DNA of 26,406 nt from a virus: the IMG/VR virus record IMGVR_UViG_3300004097_000045, positions 1 to 26,406 of that record; one strand, given 5' to 3'. The notes beneath the pieces were generated by a model. That model saw only the letters and a list, made by a program, of their open reading frames with translations, was not told the origin of the DNA and made no database searches. Position numbers and translations under genes: made by a program. Positions 12,999 to 21,400 of this stretch are shown here, piece after piece; within the stretch, counting starts at the first letter, position 1, and each line of letters opens with the position of its first letter.

Positions 12999-13379
12999 AT
13001 GATAGAAAATTTATTAGAAGTTAAATTAGGCGAACGCGATAATTTCCTTAAAATTGTCGAAACTCTGACACGAATAGGTGTTGAAGGTTCTGATAATAAA
13101 CTCGTTCAAACATGTCATTTACTCCATAAGAGAGGTAAATATTTTCTATGTCATTATAGAGAGTTGTTTATTTTAGATGGTTATGAACGAGAGTTAAAAG
13201 AAGATGATATTAAGAGACGAAATGGAATCGCAAAGCTACTCGAACAATGGAATTTATGTACTATTGTTGAAAAACCTAAATCCGAGCCAAACTCACTGGC
13301 TCGGGTTAAAATTATTCCCTTCAAAGAAAAAGCCAAATGGCAACTCAAACAAAATTATACGATCGGTAAAAAGAAATAA
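12999..13379 (+). CDS. regA: RegA translational repressor
   Basis: 126 residues against 122 in T4. Segments align by eye with T4 RegA: IVETLTRIGV, LVQTCHLLHKRGKYFLCHYRELFILDG, EDDIKRRNGIAKLLEQWNL and the C-terminal KWQLKQNYTIG. RegA binds mRNA around start codons of early genes and blocks ribosome access. Its position between gp62 and gp43 is that of T4. Only a weak TAGG precedes the ATG. A GC-rich hairpin lies within its coding sequence at 13283-13305. Confidence 0.9.
   Translation: MIENLLEVKLGERDNFLKIVETLTRIGVEGSDNKLVQTCHLLHKRGKYFLCHYRELFILDGYERELKEDDIKRRNGIAKLLEQWNLCTIVEKPKSEPNSLARVKIIPFKEKAKWQLKQNYTIGKKK
13283..13305 (+). other. GC-rich hairpin inside regA
   Basis: CCGAGCC pairs perfectly with GGCTCGG across the 9-base loop AAACTCACT. 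Such GC content is rare in this AT-rich DNA. The bases after it (GTTAAAATT) are not a proper T-tract, so it is not a standard terminator. It might stabilise mRNA or attenuate read-through into gp43. Confidence 0.5.
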
Positions 13380-13400
13380 CTTTACCACTATAACTATTGT

Positions 13401-15893
13401 ATGAGTAAATATTATACTAATGTTAATCGATGGGGTAATACTCTCTTTGTAAGAGGTATTTCAGATGGTAAAGAGTTTAGAGATAAACTTAATTACTCTC
13501 CTACTCTTTATATTGAATCTAAAAAAGAGACTGGTGTAACTAGTCTTTATGGTACGCCGCTTAAACCTACTCAGTTTGATAAGATGCAAGAAGCTACTGA
13601 GTTTGCTAAAAAGCATGAAGATACTAATCTTAAACTTTACGGTTTTCCTTTATTTCATTCTAGTTATATCAATGAGACTTTTCCTAATGCTGAAAAGACT
13701 TATAACAGAGATGAGATTAGAACTTTTAATATTGATATCGAGGTAACTTCTAACGAAGGTTTTCCTACTGCTAAAGAAGCTGCTTATCCTGTTACTGCTA
13801 TTTGTATTCACGATAATATTTCTGATAAGTATATTACTTTAGGTGATAACGACTGGGATAGTTCTAAATCTGAATTACCTCAAGAGATTATCGATAAAGT
13901 TGTTTATATTAAATGTTCTTCTGAGCATGATCTACTAACTAAGTTTCTTAAGTTCTGGAAAGATAATTGTCCTCATGTTGTAACGGGTTGGAACGTTGCA
14001 GGTTTCGATATGCCTTATTTGTATAATAGATTGAATAATCTTGGTTTCGATGCTGGTAAGTTATCTCCTTGGGGTAGATGTGATATGAGAGAGTATCAGA
14101 CTAGAAGAGGTATAGAAACTGAAGTAGCTATGAAAGGTGTATCTGTTATTGACTATATTGTACTCTATAGAAGAAATAGAATACAAGAGTCTTATAGACT
14201 AGATTGGGTAGCTCACTTAGAGCTAGGTCAACGTAAGTTAGATCATAGTGAAGTAACTGGTTTGCATATGCTTTACTATAGTAATTATCAAAAATTTATC
14301 GATTATAATATTCAAGATGTTAATCTAGTAGGTTTACTCGATAAAAAGATGGGTCTAATAGACGCTCAGTTAGCTATGGCTTATAAAGCATCTCTTAACT
14401 ATGACGAAGTAAGTTCACCTGTGAGAGCGTGGGACTCCCTCATCAATAAAGAGCTAATTAAAGAAAATAAACATCCTCACTTTAATATAGTTGCAGGTGA
14501 TAAGACTTCTCAGATACCTGGCGGTCATGTAAAAGAACCTATTGCAGGTAAACATGGATGGGTTTTATCTTTTGACTTAAACTCTCTATATCCTCATCTT
14601 GTTATGCAATATAATATTTCTCCTGAGACTATCATAAACGAATCTAAAGTATGGGCTGATATATCTCCTGAAGAACGTATAAGACGATTCTTAAATAGAG
14701 AACCTTTACCTGACGATTGTAAAGGTAAAATTATTGCAGGTTCTGGTTGGAAGTATCATGATAAGATCGAAGGTATAATGCCTCGTATTATGAGAACTCT
14801 TTACGAAGAGAGACTTATATTCAAAGATAGAATGATAGAAAAGCAGAAGAAAGGTGAACCTTCTACTTACGAACAGAATAATCAGCAAGTTAGAAAGATT
14901 CTATTGAATAGTGGTTATGGTGCTATTACTAATAAGTTCTATAGATGGTACGATCAACGATTAGGTGAATCTATTACTCTATCAGGTCAGTTTATTATTC
15001 AAGAAGCTGAAAAGAACTTAAATGCTTTTATGAATAAACTACTTAAGACTGAAAATAAAGATTATATTATTGCTATCGATACTGACTCTAATTATCTTAA
15101 CGTTCAACCTCTTGTAGATAAATTTTTCTCTGATAAGTCTAGAGAAGAAATCATTGATATTTTAGATAAGATAGCTGAAGAGCAATTAGATAGAATACTA
15201 GAAGAAGGTTATCAAGACGTATCTAAGTATATGAATACTAGAGGTCAGAAGATGGTAATGAAACGAGAGTGTATTGCTGAAACTGCTGTATGGACTGCTA
15301 AGAAACGATATGCTATGTCTGTATGGGATACTGAAGGTGTTAGACATAAAGAAGCTAAGATAAAGATTCAAGGTTTAGATGCTATTAGATCTTCTACTCC
15401 TCAAATTATGAGAGGGAAACTCCTTAACATGATTACTCTTACTTTGCAAACTGATGAAGAGACTTTACAGAAATATATTAAAGAAGTTAAAGAAGAATAT
15501 ATGAAAATGGTTCCTCAGGATATTGCTTTTCCTAGAACTATGAACTCTATTACTGATTATACTATTAAAGAAGGGTTTATGAAAGGTACTCCTCCTCATG
15601 TAAGAGGTGCTATTGCTTTCAATAGATTACTAGAACAGAAAAACTTAACCAAGAAATGGGAAAAGATTAATAATGGAGAGAAGGGTAGATTTGTATATCT
15701 TAGAGAACCTAATAACGTAGGTACTCATGTTATATCTTTTATGACTTCTTTACCGGATGAAGTAGATATCAATAAGTATATTGATTATGAAAAAATGTTT
15801 TCTAAAACTGTTACTGAACCTTTCAAACATATATTAGATCCAATTGGTTGGTCTTCTGTTAAAAGGGCTACACTAGTCGACTTCTTTTCTTAA
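13401..15893 (+). CDS. 43: Family B DNA polymerase gp43
   Basis: 830 residues (T4: 898). The exonuclease sites are present: Exo I FNIDIEV with Asp112/Glu114 (the same numbers as T4), Exo II VTGWNVAGFD (Asp203) and Exo III YNIQDV (Asp306). Polymerase motif A is FDLNSLYP (Asp392), motif B K-x3-NSGYG (about 499-507) and motif C AIDTDS (Asp560, Asp562), where Ile replaces the usual Gly before DTD. KKRY near 634 and the C-terminal segment are intact. It replicates the phage genome with proofreading. No ribosome binding site is visible before the ATG, so translation may depend on other features or be under RegA control. RegA overlap is absent: 21 bases separate the genes. Confidence 0.96.
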   Translation: MSKYYTNVNRWGNTLFVRGISDGKEFRDKLNYSPTLYIESKKETGVTSLYGTPLKPTQFDKMQEATEFAKKHEDTNLKLYGFPLFHSSYINETFPNAEKTYNRDEIRTFNIDIEVTSNEGFPTAKEAAYPVTAICIHDNISDKYITLGDNDWDSSKSELPQEIIDKVVYIKCSSEHDLLTKFLKFWKDNCPHVVTGWNVAGFDMPYLYNRLNNLGFDAGKLSPWGRCDMREYQTRRGIETEVAMKGVSVIDYIVLYRRNRIQESYRLDWVAHLELGQRKLDHSEVTGLHMLYYSNYQKFIDYNIQDVNLVGLLDKKMGLIDAQLAMAYKASLNYDEVSSPVRAWDSLINKELIKENKHPHFNIVAGDKTSQIPGGHVKEPIAGKHGWVLSFDLNSLYPHLVMQYNISPETIINESKVWADISPEERIRRFLNREPLPDDCKGKIIAGSGWKYHDKIEGIMPRIMRTLYEERLIFKDRMIEKQKKGEPSTYEQNNQQVRKILLNSGYGAITNKFYRWYDQRLGESITLSGQFIIQEAEKNLNAFMNKLLKTENKDYIIAIDTDSNYLNVQPLVDKFFSDKSREEIIDILDKIAEEQLDRILEEGYQDVSKYMNTRGQKMVMKRECIAETAVWTAKKRYAMSVWDTEGVRHKEAKIKIQGLDAIRSSTPQIMRGKLLNMITLTLQTDEETLQKYIKEVKEEYMKMVPQDIAFPRTMNSITDYTIKEGFMKGTPPHVRGAIAFNRLLEQKNLTKKWEKINNGEKGRFVYLREPNNVGTHVISFMTSLPDEVDINKYIDYEKMFSKTVTEPFKHILDPIGWSSVKRATLVDFFS

Positions 15894-15902
15894 TAAATAA
15901 TT
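15892..15902 (+). promoter_or_regulatory. AATAAATAATT element (third copy)
   Basis: Third copy of the 11-mer, overlapping the gp43 stop and 18 bases before the next ATG at 15920. See the copies at 9189 and 12681. Confidence 0.3.
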
Positions 15903-15919
15903 AGAAAGAGAGAAGTAAA

Positions 15920-16456
15920 ATGTCAATTGATCCAAATATACTAGCACAATTCAAAAATATGAATGAACTCACTGAATTTCTTAGCGAAAGAATCAATTCT
16001 GGCGTTGAGATTTCTCGTGGTAAAAATGGTTTAGAAAGATCCAAAGAAGCGAAAGCTAAAATGGATAGAGAAAAGCATAGAGATTTAAGAAGAAGAGGTT
16101 ATAGAGAAGAAACCGAAATAGAAGAAGCTGAAAAGAAAGCGCATGATAGAAATACTAAAACAAAAGAAACAGAAGTAAAGAAACATGCTAATGGCGGTGA
16201 AACTCATAAGACTATTGAGAAAGAACCAATGCCTGATCAGGATATGGAACAAGAACAGCCACCTGAAGAGCAGCCACCAGCTCCTCCTCCAGTACAGCCT
16301 CAACCTGGGTCTCAAGTAAAGATTGGTCGAAAAGTATTAGACAAGAAGATAGAACCTACAGCTAAAAAAATTACAGTAAGTAAAGAAGAACAAAAGATAA
16401 ATGTAAAGCCGAAGGTAATGATAGACACCAAGAAGGATATAGGCGTAAATAAGTAG
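15920..16456 (+). CDS. Charged, proline-rich hypothetical protein (178 aa)
   Basis: GAGAGAAG lies before the ATG. After a short N-terminal domain (MNELTEFLSERINSGVEIS) the protein is highly charged and helical (residues 35-100), followed by a Pro/Gln segment (about 112-132) with repeated QPPEEQPPAPPP-type sequence, and a Lys-rich C-terminus with repeated VKP/IKK strands. It looks largely disordered, perhaps a linker or scaffold protein. Function unknown. Confidence 0.6.
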   Translation: MSIDPNILAQFKNMNELTEFLSERINSGVEISRGKNGLERSKEAKAKMDREKHRDLRRRGYREETEIEEAEKKAHDRNTKTKETEVKKHANGGETHKTIEKEPMPDQDMEQEQPPEEQPPAPPPVQPQPGSQVKIGRKVLDKKIEPTAKKITVSKEEQKINVKPKVMIDTKKDIGVNK

Positions 16457-16459
16457 ATA

Positions 16460-16831
16460 ATGGAATTAAATGCTGATACGATAGAGTTATTTGCTGCGAA
16501 AAATTATACAAATCCGTTTTGTCATAGTAAAGAAGAATTTATTGAAGACTTAAATAGATTTAAATTAGCAAAGAAACTCGCTAAGAAAGTAAATACAGAT
16601 AAGACTAAAAATATAAGGTTATTAGTAAATCACATAATATGTTTTACAAATAACTTTGAAAGAAATGCAGCAAAGAAAATATTATTTGCCTTTGCTACAG
16701 AAGAAGAAAAAGAAGTCTTTAAAACCGTACTAACTTATCTTAGTTTATTAGATAGTAAGGAATACGCAGATATAGGACATTGTTTGTATACTGCAAAATT
16801 ATTGAAGGAAATGGACAATGCCAGCCGTTAA
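16460..16831 (+). CDS. Conserved-looking T4-like phage protein (123 aa)
   Basis: Helical protein with FIEDLNRFKLAKKLAKKV, then IRLLVNHIICFTNNFERNAAKKILFAFA. From memory, many T4-like marine phages carry a protein with the pattern EDLNRFK ... RLxLNHxIxxxNxFG near the same replication/structural genes, but no activity is known to me. There is no clear ribosome binding site. Its stop overlaps the next start by 14 bases. Confidence 0.6.
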   Translation: MELNADTIELFAAKNYTNPFCHSKEEFIEDLNRFKLAKKLAKKVNTDKTKNIRLLVNHIICFTNNFERNAAKKILFAFATEEEKEVFKTVLTYLSLLDSKEYADIGHCLYTAKLLKEMDNASR

Positions 16832-17366
16832 CGTTGTAGATACATTAATTATTTTTAGGATACTTAAGAAGCTAGTAACTCCTTATAATAAAATGAAGGC
16901 GTTTGAATTAGGCTTAATTGATGCAGATGGTAAGTCATTAAAGAAAGCTAAATCCTCAGAAGAAAAAGGTGCTATGACTCTAGTAGACAGATTAGTACTT
17001 AATATGAAAAGATTACTTGGAAAAGTACCATTAGGTAAGACTAGACTAGCATCATATATTGCTGCTTTAGCTCTTCTTAAAGAACATGTACAAGATGAAT
17101 ATAATAATGAAACAGCAAATGCACTTATGGAAAAATTAGAAGAAAATAGAATTATACCTAAACTTGAGCATGATATAGGAACTAAAGAAGGTTACCTAGC
17201 CGCTATGGAAGAAGCTATTATGATAGAAATGCATTCTGGAGCTGCATTAGGTGGTCCTCTTAGTCCTACAACAACAAATTCTCAAGCAAATGCCTCTGGA
17301 CTAGCCGGTCCTACAGGTCCTTCGAAAAAAAGAAAGAACTTAACGAAAATTTTATCAAGAGTTTAA
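16818..17366 (+). CDS. Conserved-looking T4-like phage protein (182 aa)
   Basis: Starts behind GAAGGAAATGGACA. The first 110 residues are helical (FRILKKLVTPYNKMKAFELGLID, LVDRLVLNMKRLLGKVPLGKTRLASYIAALALLKEH); the C-terminal 40 are low-complexity Gly/Ala/Ser/Thr and end in a basic KKRKNLTKILSRV. I recall similar proteins in cyanophage and pelagiphage genomes, without a known function. It could be a virion or replication accessory protein. Confidence 0.6.
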   Translation: MPAVNVVDTLIIFRILKKLVTPYNKMKAFELGLIDADGKSLKKAKSSEEKGAMTLVDRLVLNMKRLLGKVPLGKTRLASYIAALALLKEHVQDEYNNETANALMEKLEENRIIPKLEHDIGTKEGYLAAMEEAIMIEMHSGAALGGPLSPTTTNSQANASGLAGPTGPSKKRKNLTKILSRV

Positions 17367-17378
17367 TATAACTATATT

Positions 17379-18230
17379 ATGCTTGATGTAAAAGAAGTTA
17401 AATGTCCTTATTGTAGCGATACTGCTTTTGTGTATAAAACTGAAGTAGAAATGTTTCTTTGTCACGGGTGTCAAAGAGATTTGAACTATGAGAAGGTAAA
17501 AGAATATGATGCTAATAAGTCAGTTGATACTGGGAGTAGGAATACTAGGATTGATATCCGCCAAAACGTGGACTATAGTAGTGTGCTACGTTATTGTGAG
17601 AGGTTGGATACTTTACCTGATAGCCATAAGTGCGTACGTTATGTACGGTCTCGTGGCATCGATAGTAGCCTTCTGGTGGATCTCTATTACAGTGAACGGT
17701 TTAGAGAGATTGGTATTTCAACGGGAAATATCATGGTTAAAGGAGATGAATCACCGCGATTAGTAATACCTATTCGTAATAGTGAAGGTAAGATATATGG
17801 TATGCAGGGTAGAGCCTTAGATGATAATGAAATGAGATACCTCACTATGTACTTTAATAATAATGAGAGAATATATGGTTTAGATAAAGTCGATGTCACT
17901 AAACCTTTTAATGTAGTAGAAGGCCCTATCGACAGTTTTTTTATAAAAAATTGTGTAGCTTTATGCGGAGCGAACGATATTGATAATAAATATTCTAAGC
18001 TTGCAACAATCATATTAGATAACGAGCCGCGTAATAGGCAGATTGTTGACAAGGTAGCTAAATACCTTGATCGACAATTCAAGGTAGTGATCTGGCCAGA
18101 TCATATTAAAGAAAAAGACATTAACGAAATGACACTTGCCGGTATCGACGTCAATGCTGTCGTTACCAGTAACACCTTTAGTGGACTGACCGGAAAATTA
18201 CAACTGAATGCTTGGAAAAAAACCCAATGA
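17379..18230 (+). CDS. 61: DNA primase gp61
   Basis: 283 residues (T4: 342). The N-terminus holds a zinc ribbon, Cys9-x2-Cys12 and Cys28-x2-Cys31. A TOPRIM-like core follows, with VVEGPIDSFF (catalytic Glu) and TIILDNEPRNRQI (Asp-x-Glu). RLVIPIRNSEGKIYGMQGRAL before it is typical of DnaG/gp61-type primases. It makes RNA primers with the gp41 helicase, which is not in this window. No ribosome binding site is obvious before the ATG at 17379. Its stop overlaps nrdA (ATGA). Confidence 0.85.
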   Translation: MLDVKEVKCPYCSDTAFVYKTEVEMFLCHGCQRDLNYEKVKEYDANKSVDTGSRNTRIDIRQNVDYSSVLRYCERLDTLPDSHKCVRYVRSRGIDSSLLVDLYYSERFREIGISTGNIMVKGDESPRLVIPIRNSEGKIYGMQGRALDDNEMRYLTMYFNNNERIYGLDKVDVTKPFNVVEGPIDSFFIKNCVALCGANDIDNKYSKLATIILDNEPRNRQIVDKVAKYLDRQFKVVIWPDHIKEKDINEMTLAGIDVNAVVTSNTFSGLTGKLQLNAWKKTQ

Positions 18231-20218
18231 AATACGAAAAAATTAAAATCGATCTCTCTAGAGATAGTTTACTAACTGAATATTCAATAAACCTTCTCAA
18301 AGATTTCTATATGAGACCTAGTGAGAAGTCGCCTCAAGAAGCATTTGCAAGAGCTTCGTGGGCTTGGTCTACTTATAAAGGTGCTACTGATGAAGCATTA
18401 GCTCAAAGATTATATGATTATGTAAGTAAAAAATATTTTCTATTTGCTTCTCCTGTTTTATCTAATGCTCCTAATGGAGAGAAGAATAATAAAGGAATGC
18501 CTATTTCTTGTTTTCTTACTTATGTTCCTGATACTATTGATGGGTTAATTCAACATTCATCTGAGTTAAGATACTTAAGTATTTTTGGAGGTGGAGTAGG
18601 AGGTCATTGGTCTGATGTTAGAACTGTTTCTGATATTGCTCCAGGTCCTATACCTTTTCTTCATACGGTAGATGCTGATATGATAGCTTATAGACAAGGT
18701 AAAACTAGAAAAGGTAGTTATGCTGCTTATCTAGATATTAGCCATCCAGATATTATGGAATTCATTAATATGAGAATACCTACTGGAGACGTTCAAAGAA
18801 AAGCTTTAAATTTACATAATGCTGTAAATGTTACTGATAATTTTATGCATGCTGTATTTGAAAATCAACCTTGGAATCTTATTGATCCTAAAGATGGTGC
18901 TGTAAAGGAGACTGTTGATGCAAGAAAACTATGGGAACGTATTATTGAAATTAGATTCAGGACTGGTGAGCCATATCTTAACTTTATTGATACTGCTAAC
19001 GCTTCGTTACCCTCAAATTTAAAAAATATAGGTTTAAAGATTCACGGGTCTAACTTATGTAACGAAATACATTTACCTACTGCAGCAGATAGAACTGCTG
19101 TATGTTGTTTATCTTCTCTTAATTTAGAGTACTATGATGAATGGAAAGATACTACTATTGTTCAAGATATAACTACTATGTTGGATAACGTTTTAGAATA
19201 TTTCATTGAAAACGCTCCTAATGAAATTATGAGAGCAAAATATAGTGCTAAGAGAGAAAGATCTATTGGTATTGGTGCTATGGGTTTCCATTCTTATTTA
19301 CATAAAAAAGGTATTCCGTGGGAAAATGAAAGTGCTAAAGTGCATAATACTGTAATTTTTCATAAGATAAAACAAAATGCAGTCGCTCAATCTAAAAAAT
19401 TAGCTGAAGAGAGAGGAGAGTATCCTGATGGTATGGGAACTGGTCTTAGAAATGCGCACTTACTTGCTATCGCTCCCAACGCTAGTTCTGGTATCATTCT
19501 TTCTACTTCTCCTAGTATTGAACCGATGAAAGCTAATGCTTATACTCATAGAACTAGAGGCGGGTCATTCTTAGTAAAGAATAAGTATCTAGAAAAAGTG
19601 TTAGAAGAAAAAGGAATTAATACAGAAAAAACTTGGAGTTCCATTATAACAAATAAAGGATCAGTCCAACATCTAACTAAATTGAATAAGAAAGAAAAAG
19701 ATATTTTTAAAACTGCTCAAGAGTTAGATCAAAGATGGGTTGTCGAATTAGCAGCTGATAGACAAAGATTTATATGTCAAGGTCAATCAGTTAACTTATT
19801 CTTCCCTTCTGGAGTTGATAGAAACTATGTTAATGAAGTTCATTTACAAGCATGGGAAAAGAAATTAAAAGGTTTATATTATCTTAGAACTGAATCTAAA
19901 TCTAGAGCAGAGACTGTTGCAGATAAAGTTGAAAGAGTAGCTTTAGAAGATGATAAAACTAATATCTTATATGGTAGACCTGGATGTCAATATTGTGAAA
20001 TGGCTAAGGACGAACTAGGTATGAGAGGTATACAATATGAGTATATCGATTTAGAGTTAGCAGGTAAAACTGCTGCAGAGGTTACTGGAAGAAAAGTAAC
20101 TACATTACCGCAAATATATTTAAATGGAGAATATGTAGGTGGTTATGATCAACTAATGGCATTACTAAATAATGCTCAAGTAGAAGAAGGCGATGAGTGC
20201 GTAGCCTGCCAAGGATAG
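18227..20218 (+). CDS. nrdA: Ribonucleotide reductase alpha subunit with internal glutaredoxin domain
   Basis: 663 residues from ATG 18227, which overlaps the gp61 stop. Class I catalytic residues are present: Cys95 (PISCFLT), NLCNE with Cys278 and Glu280, the CCLSSLN cysteines (293/294) and the Tyr pair LYYLRTE (551/552). There is no N-terminal ATP-cone, so dATP feedback should be absent. From about 578 to 645 a glutaredoxin domain is inserted (GRPGCQYCEMAKDEL with CxxC at 587-590, TLPQIYLNGEYVGGYDQL). The protein then ends in a CxxC tail (DECVACQG, Cys658/661), like the redox tail of NrdA. The enzyme reduces ribonucleotides to deoxyribonucleotides with NrdB. Confidence 0.93.
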   Translation: MKYEKIKIDLSRDSLLTEYSINLLKDFYMRPSEKSPQEAFARASWAWSTYKGATDEALAQRLYDYVSKKYFLFASPVLSNAPNGEKNNKGMPISCFLTYVPDTIDGLIQHSSELRYLSIFGGGVGGHWSDVRTVSDIAPGPIPFLHTVDADMIAYRQGKTRKGSYAAYLDISHPDIMEFINMRIPTGDVQRKALNLHNAVNVTDNFMHAVFENQPWNLIDPKDGAVKETVDARKLWERIIEIRFRTGEPYLNFIDTANASLPSNLKNIGLKIHGSNLCNEIHLPTAADRTAVCCLSSLNLEYYDEWKDTTIVQDITTMLDNVLEYFIENAPNEIMRAKYSAKRERSIGIGAMGFHSYLHKKGIPWENESAKVHNTVIFHKIKQNAVAQSKKLAEERGEYPDGMGTGLRNAHLLAIAPNASSGIILSTSPSIEPMKANAYTHRTRGGSFLVKNKYLEKVLEEKGINTEKTWSSIITNKGSVQHLTKLNKKEKDIFKTAQELDQRWVVELAADRQRFICQGQSVNLFFPSGVDRNYVNEVHLQAWEKKLKGLYYLRTESKSRAETVADKVERVALEDDKTNILYGRPGCQYCEMAKDELGMRGIQYEYIDLELAGKTAAEVTGRKVTTLPQIYLNGEYVGGYDQLMALLNNAQVEEGDECVACQG

Positions 20219-20227
20219 GAGTATATT

Positions 20228-20401
20228 ATGGCATCATATACAGATAAGTTAAAAGCTCAGTTAGACAGAGTAGTACTAAGAGGTTCTCCAGATAAAGAAA
20301 CTTTTAGAGCTATCGCTGAGATCATGTTTGAAATGAATGAGCGAATTAATAAATTAGAAAAGTCTATTGTGTTAGACGAGAAACTGAAACAAGAGGAATA
20401 A
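20228..20401 (+). CDS. Small helical protein between nrdA and nrdB (57 aa)
   Basis: ATG 20228 follows AGGAGTATATT. Mostly helical and charged (KLKAQLDRVVLRG, FRAIAEIMFEMNERINKLEKS), probably a short coiled coil. Its TAA abuts the nrdB ATG, so the three genes form one operon. It might be a partner of the reductase or an unrelated passenger; no family recognised. Confidence 0.6.
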   Translation: MASYTDKLKAQLDRVVLRGSPDKETFRAIAEIMFEMNERINKLEKSIVLDEKLKQEE

Positions 20402-21400
20402 ATGCTTTTACAAGAGTCAAAAGCTTACCGCCCTTTTATTTACCCCTGGGCAGTAGAGCTTACTAAAAAACATGAAGAAGTGCATTGGGTAGAAGACGAA
20501 GCTGAGTTATCAGAAGATGTACAAGATTGGAAGACTAAATTAAGTGATCAAGAAAAAGAGTTTATTACTCATATTCTTAGATTGTTTACTCAGTCTGACG
20601 TTCAAGTAGGACAAAATTATTTTGACTATCTTATTCCTAAGATTAAAAATAATGAAGCACGAAACATGTTAGGCTCTTTTGCTAGTAGAGAAGGAGTTCA
20701 TCAAAGAGCATATGCTTTATTGAATGATACTCTAGGTTTACCAGAAGAAGACTTTCATAAGTTTATGGAATATTCTGAAATGGCTGACAAGATTGAGTTC
20801 ATGCAAGATAATAATGTAAGTACTCATCAAGGATTAGCACTAGCTTTTGCTCAGTCAGTTTTTAACGAAGGAATGTCATTATTTGCATCTTTTGTTATGT
20901 TACTTAATTTCCAACGTTTTGGTAAAATGAAGGGAATGGGAACCATTGTTGAGTGGTCTATTAGAGATGAGTCTATTCATGTAATGGGAAATGCAAAACT
21001 ATTTAGAGAGTTCGTAAGTGAGCATCCTAAAGTAGTAAACGACGAGTTAAAGTCTAAGATATATCAAATGGCTAAAGATTCTGTAGCATTAGAAGATAAG
21101 TTTATTAAACTTGCATTCAAAAACGCTACCATCGAAGGTTTAACTGAAGATGAAGTAAAGAAGTACATTAGACATATTGCAGATAGACGATTACTACAAT
21201 TGGGAATGAAACCTAAATATAATGTAAAAGATAACCCGATTCAATGGCTAGATTGGATTCTTAATGGAGCTTCTCATGATAACTTCTTTGAGAAGAGAGT
21301 TACAGAATATTCGGTTAACGGATTAGAAGGCGATTGGGGGGAGTATAAACGTAGTACTTCGTGGCATGCCCGCGAGGATCAAAAAAGGAGCGTTGCGTGA
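20402..21400 (+). CDS. nrdB: Ribonucleotide reductase beta subunit (class I)
   Basis: 332 residues. Metal ligands can be placed: Asp66 (QSDVQVG), Glu97 and His100 (REGVHQRAY), Glu156 (FNEGMSL), Glu190 and His193 (RDESIHVMG). Tyr104 sits where E. coli NrdB has radical Tyr122, indicating a Tyr-radical class Ia/Ib-type subunit. GAGGAATAA precedes the ATG. The C-terminus carries the short tail expected to dock on NrdA. Its stop overlaps the GTG start of the next gene. Confidence 0.95.
   Translation: MLLQESKAYRPFIYPWAVELTKKHEEVHWVEDEAELSEDVQDWKTKLSDQEKEFITHILRLFTQSDVQVGQNYFDYLIPKIKNNEARNMLGSFASREGVHQRAYALLNDTLGLPEEDFHKFMEYSEMADKIEFMQDNNVSTHQGLALAFAQSVFNEGMSLFASFVMLLNFQRFGKMKGMGTIVEWSIRDESIHVMGNAKLFREFVSEHPKVVNDELKSKIYQMAKDSVALEDKFIKLAFKNATIEGLTEDEVKKYIRHIADRRLLQLGMKPKYNVKDNPIQWLDWILNGASHDNFFEKRVTEYSVNGLEGDWGEYKRSTSWHAREDQKRSVA

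Noticed and set aside
13204-13404. + strand ORF overlapping the end of regA
   Set aside because: Out-of-frame reading of regA; RegA alignment covers the region to its stop.
16085-16315. Minus-strand ORF rich in Phe/Trp
   Set aside because: Antisense of the charged, Lys/Glu- and Pro-rich + strand gene; composition is an artefact of that.
17687-18082. 131-codon minus-strand ORF
   Set aside because: It lies wholly inside the gp61 primase gene and has no recognisable motif; the + strand protein is clearly real.
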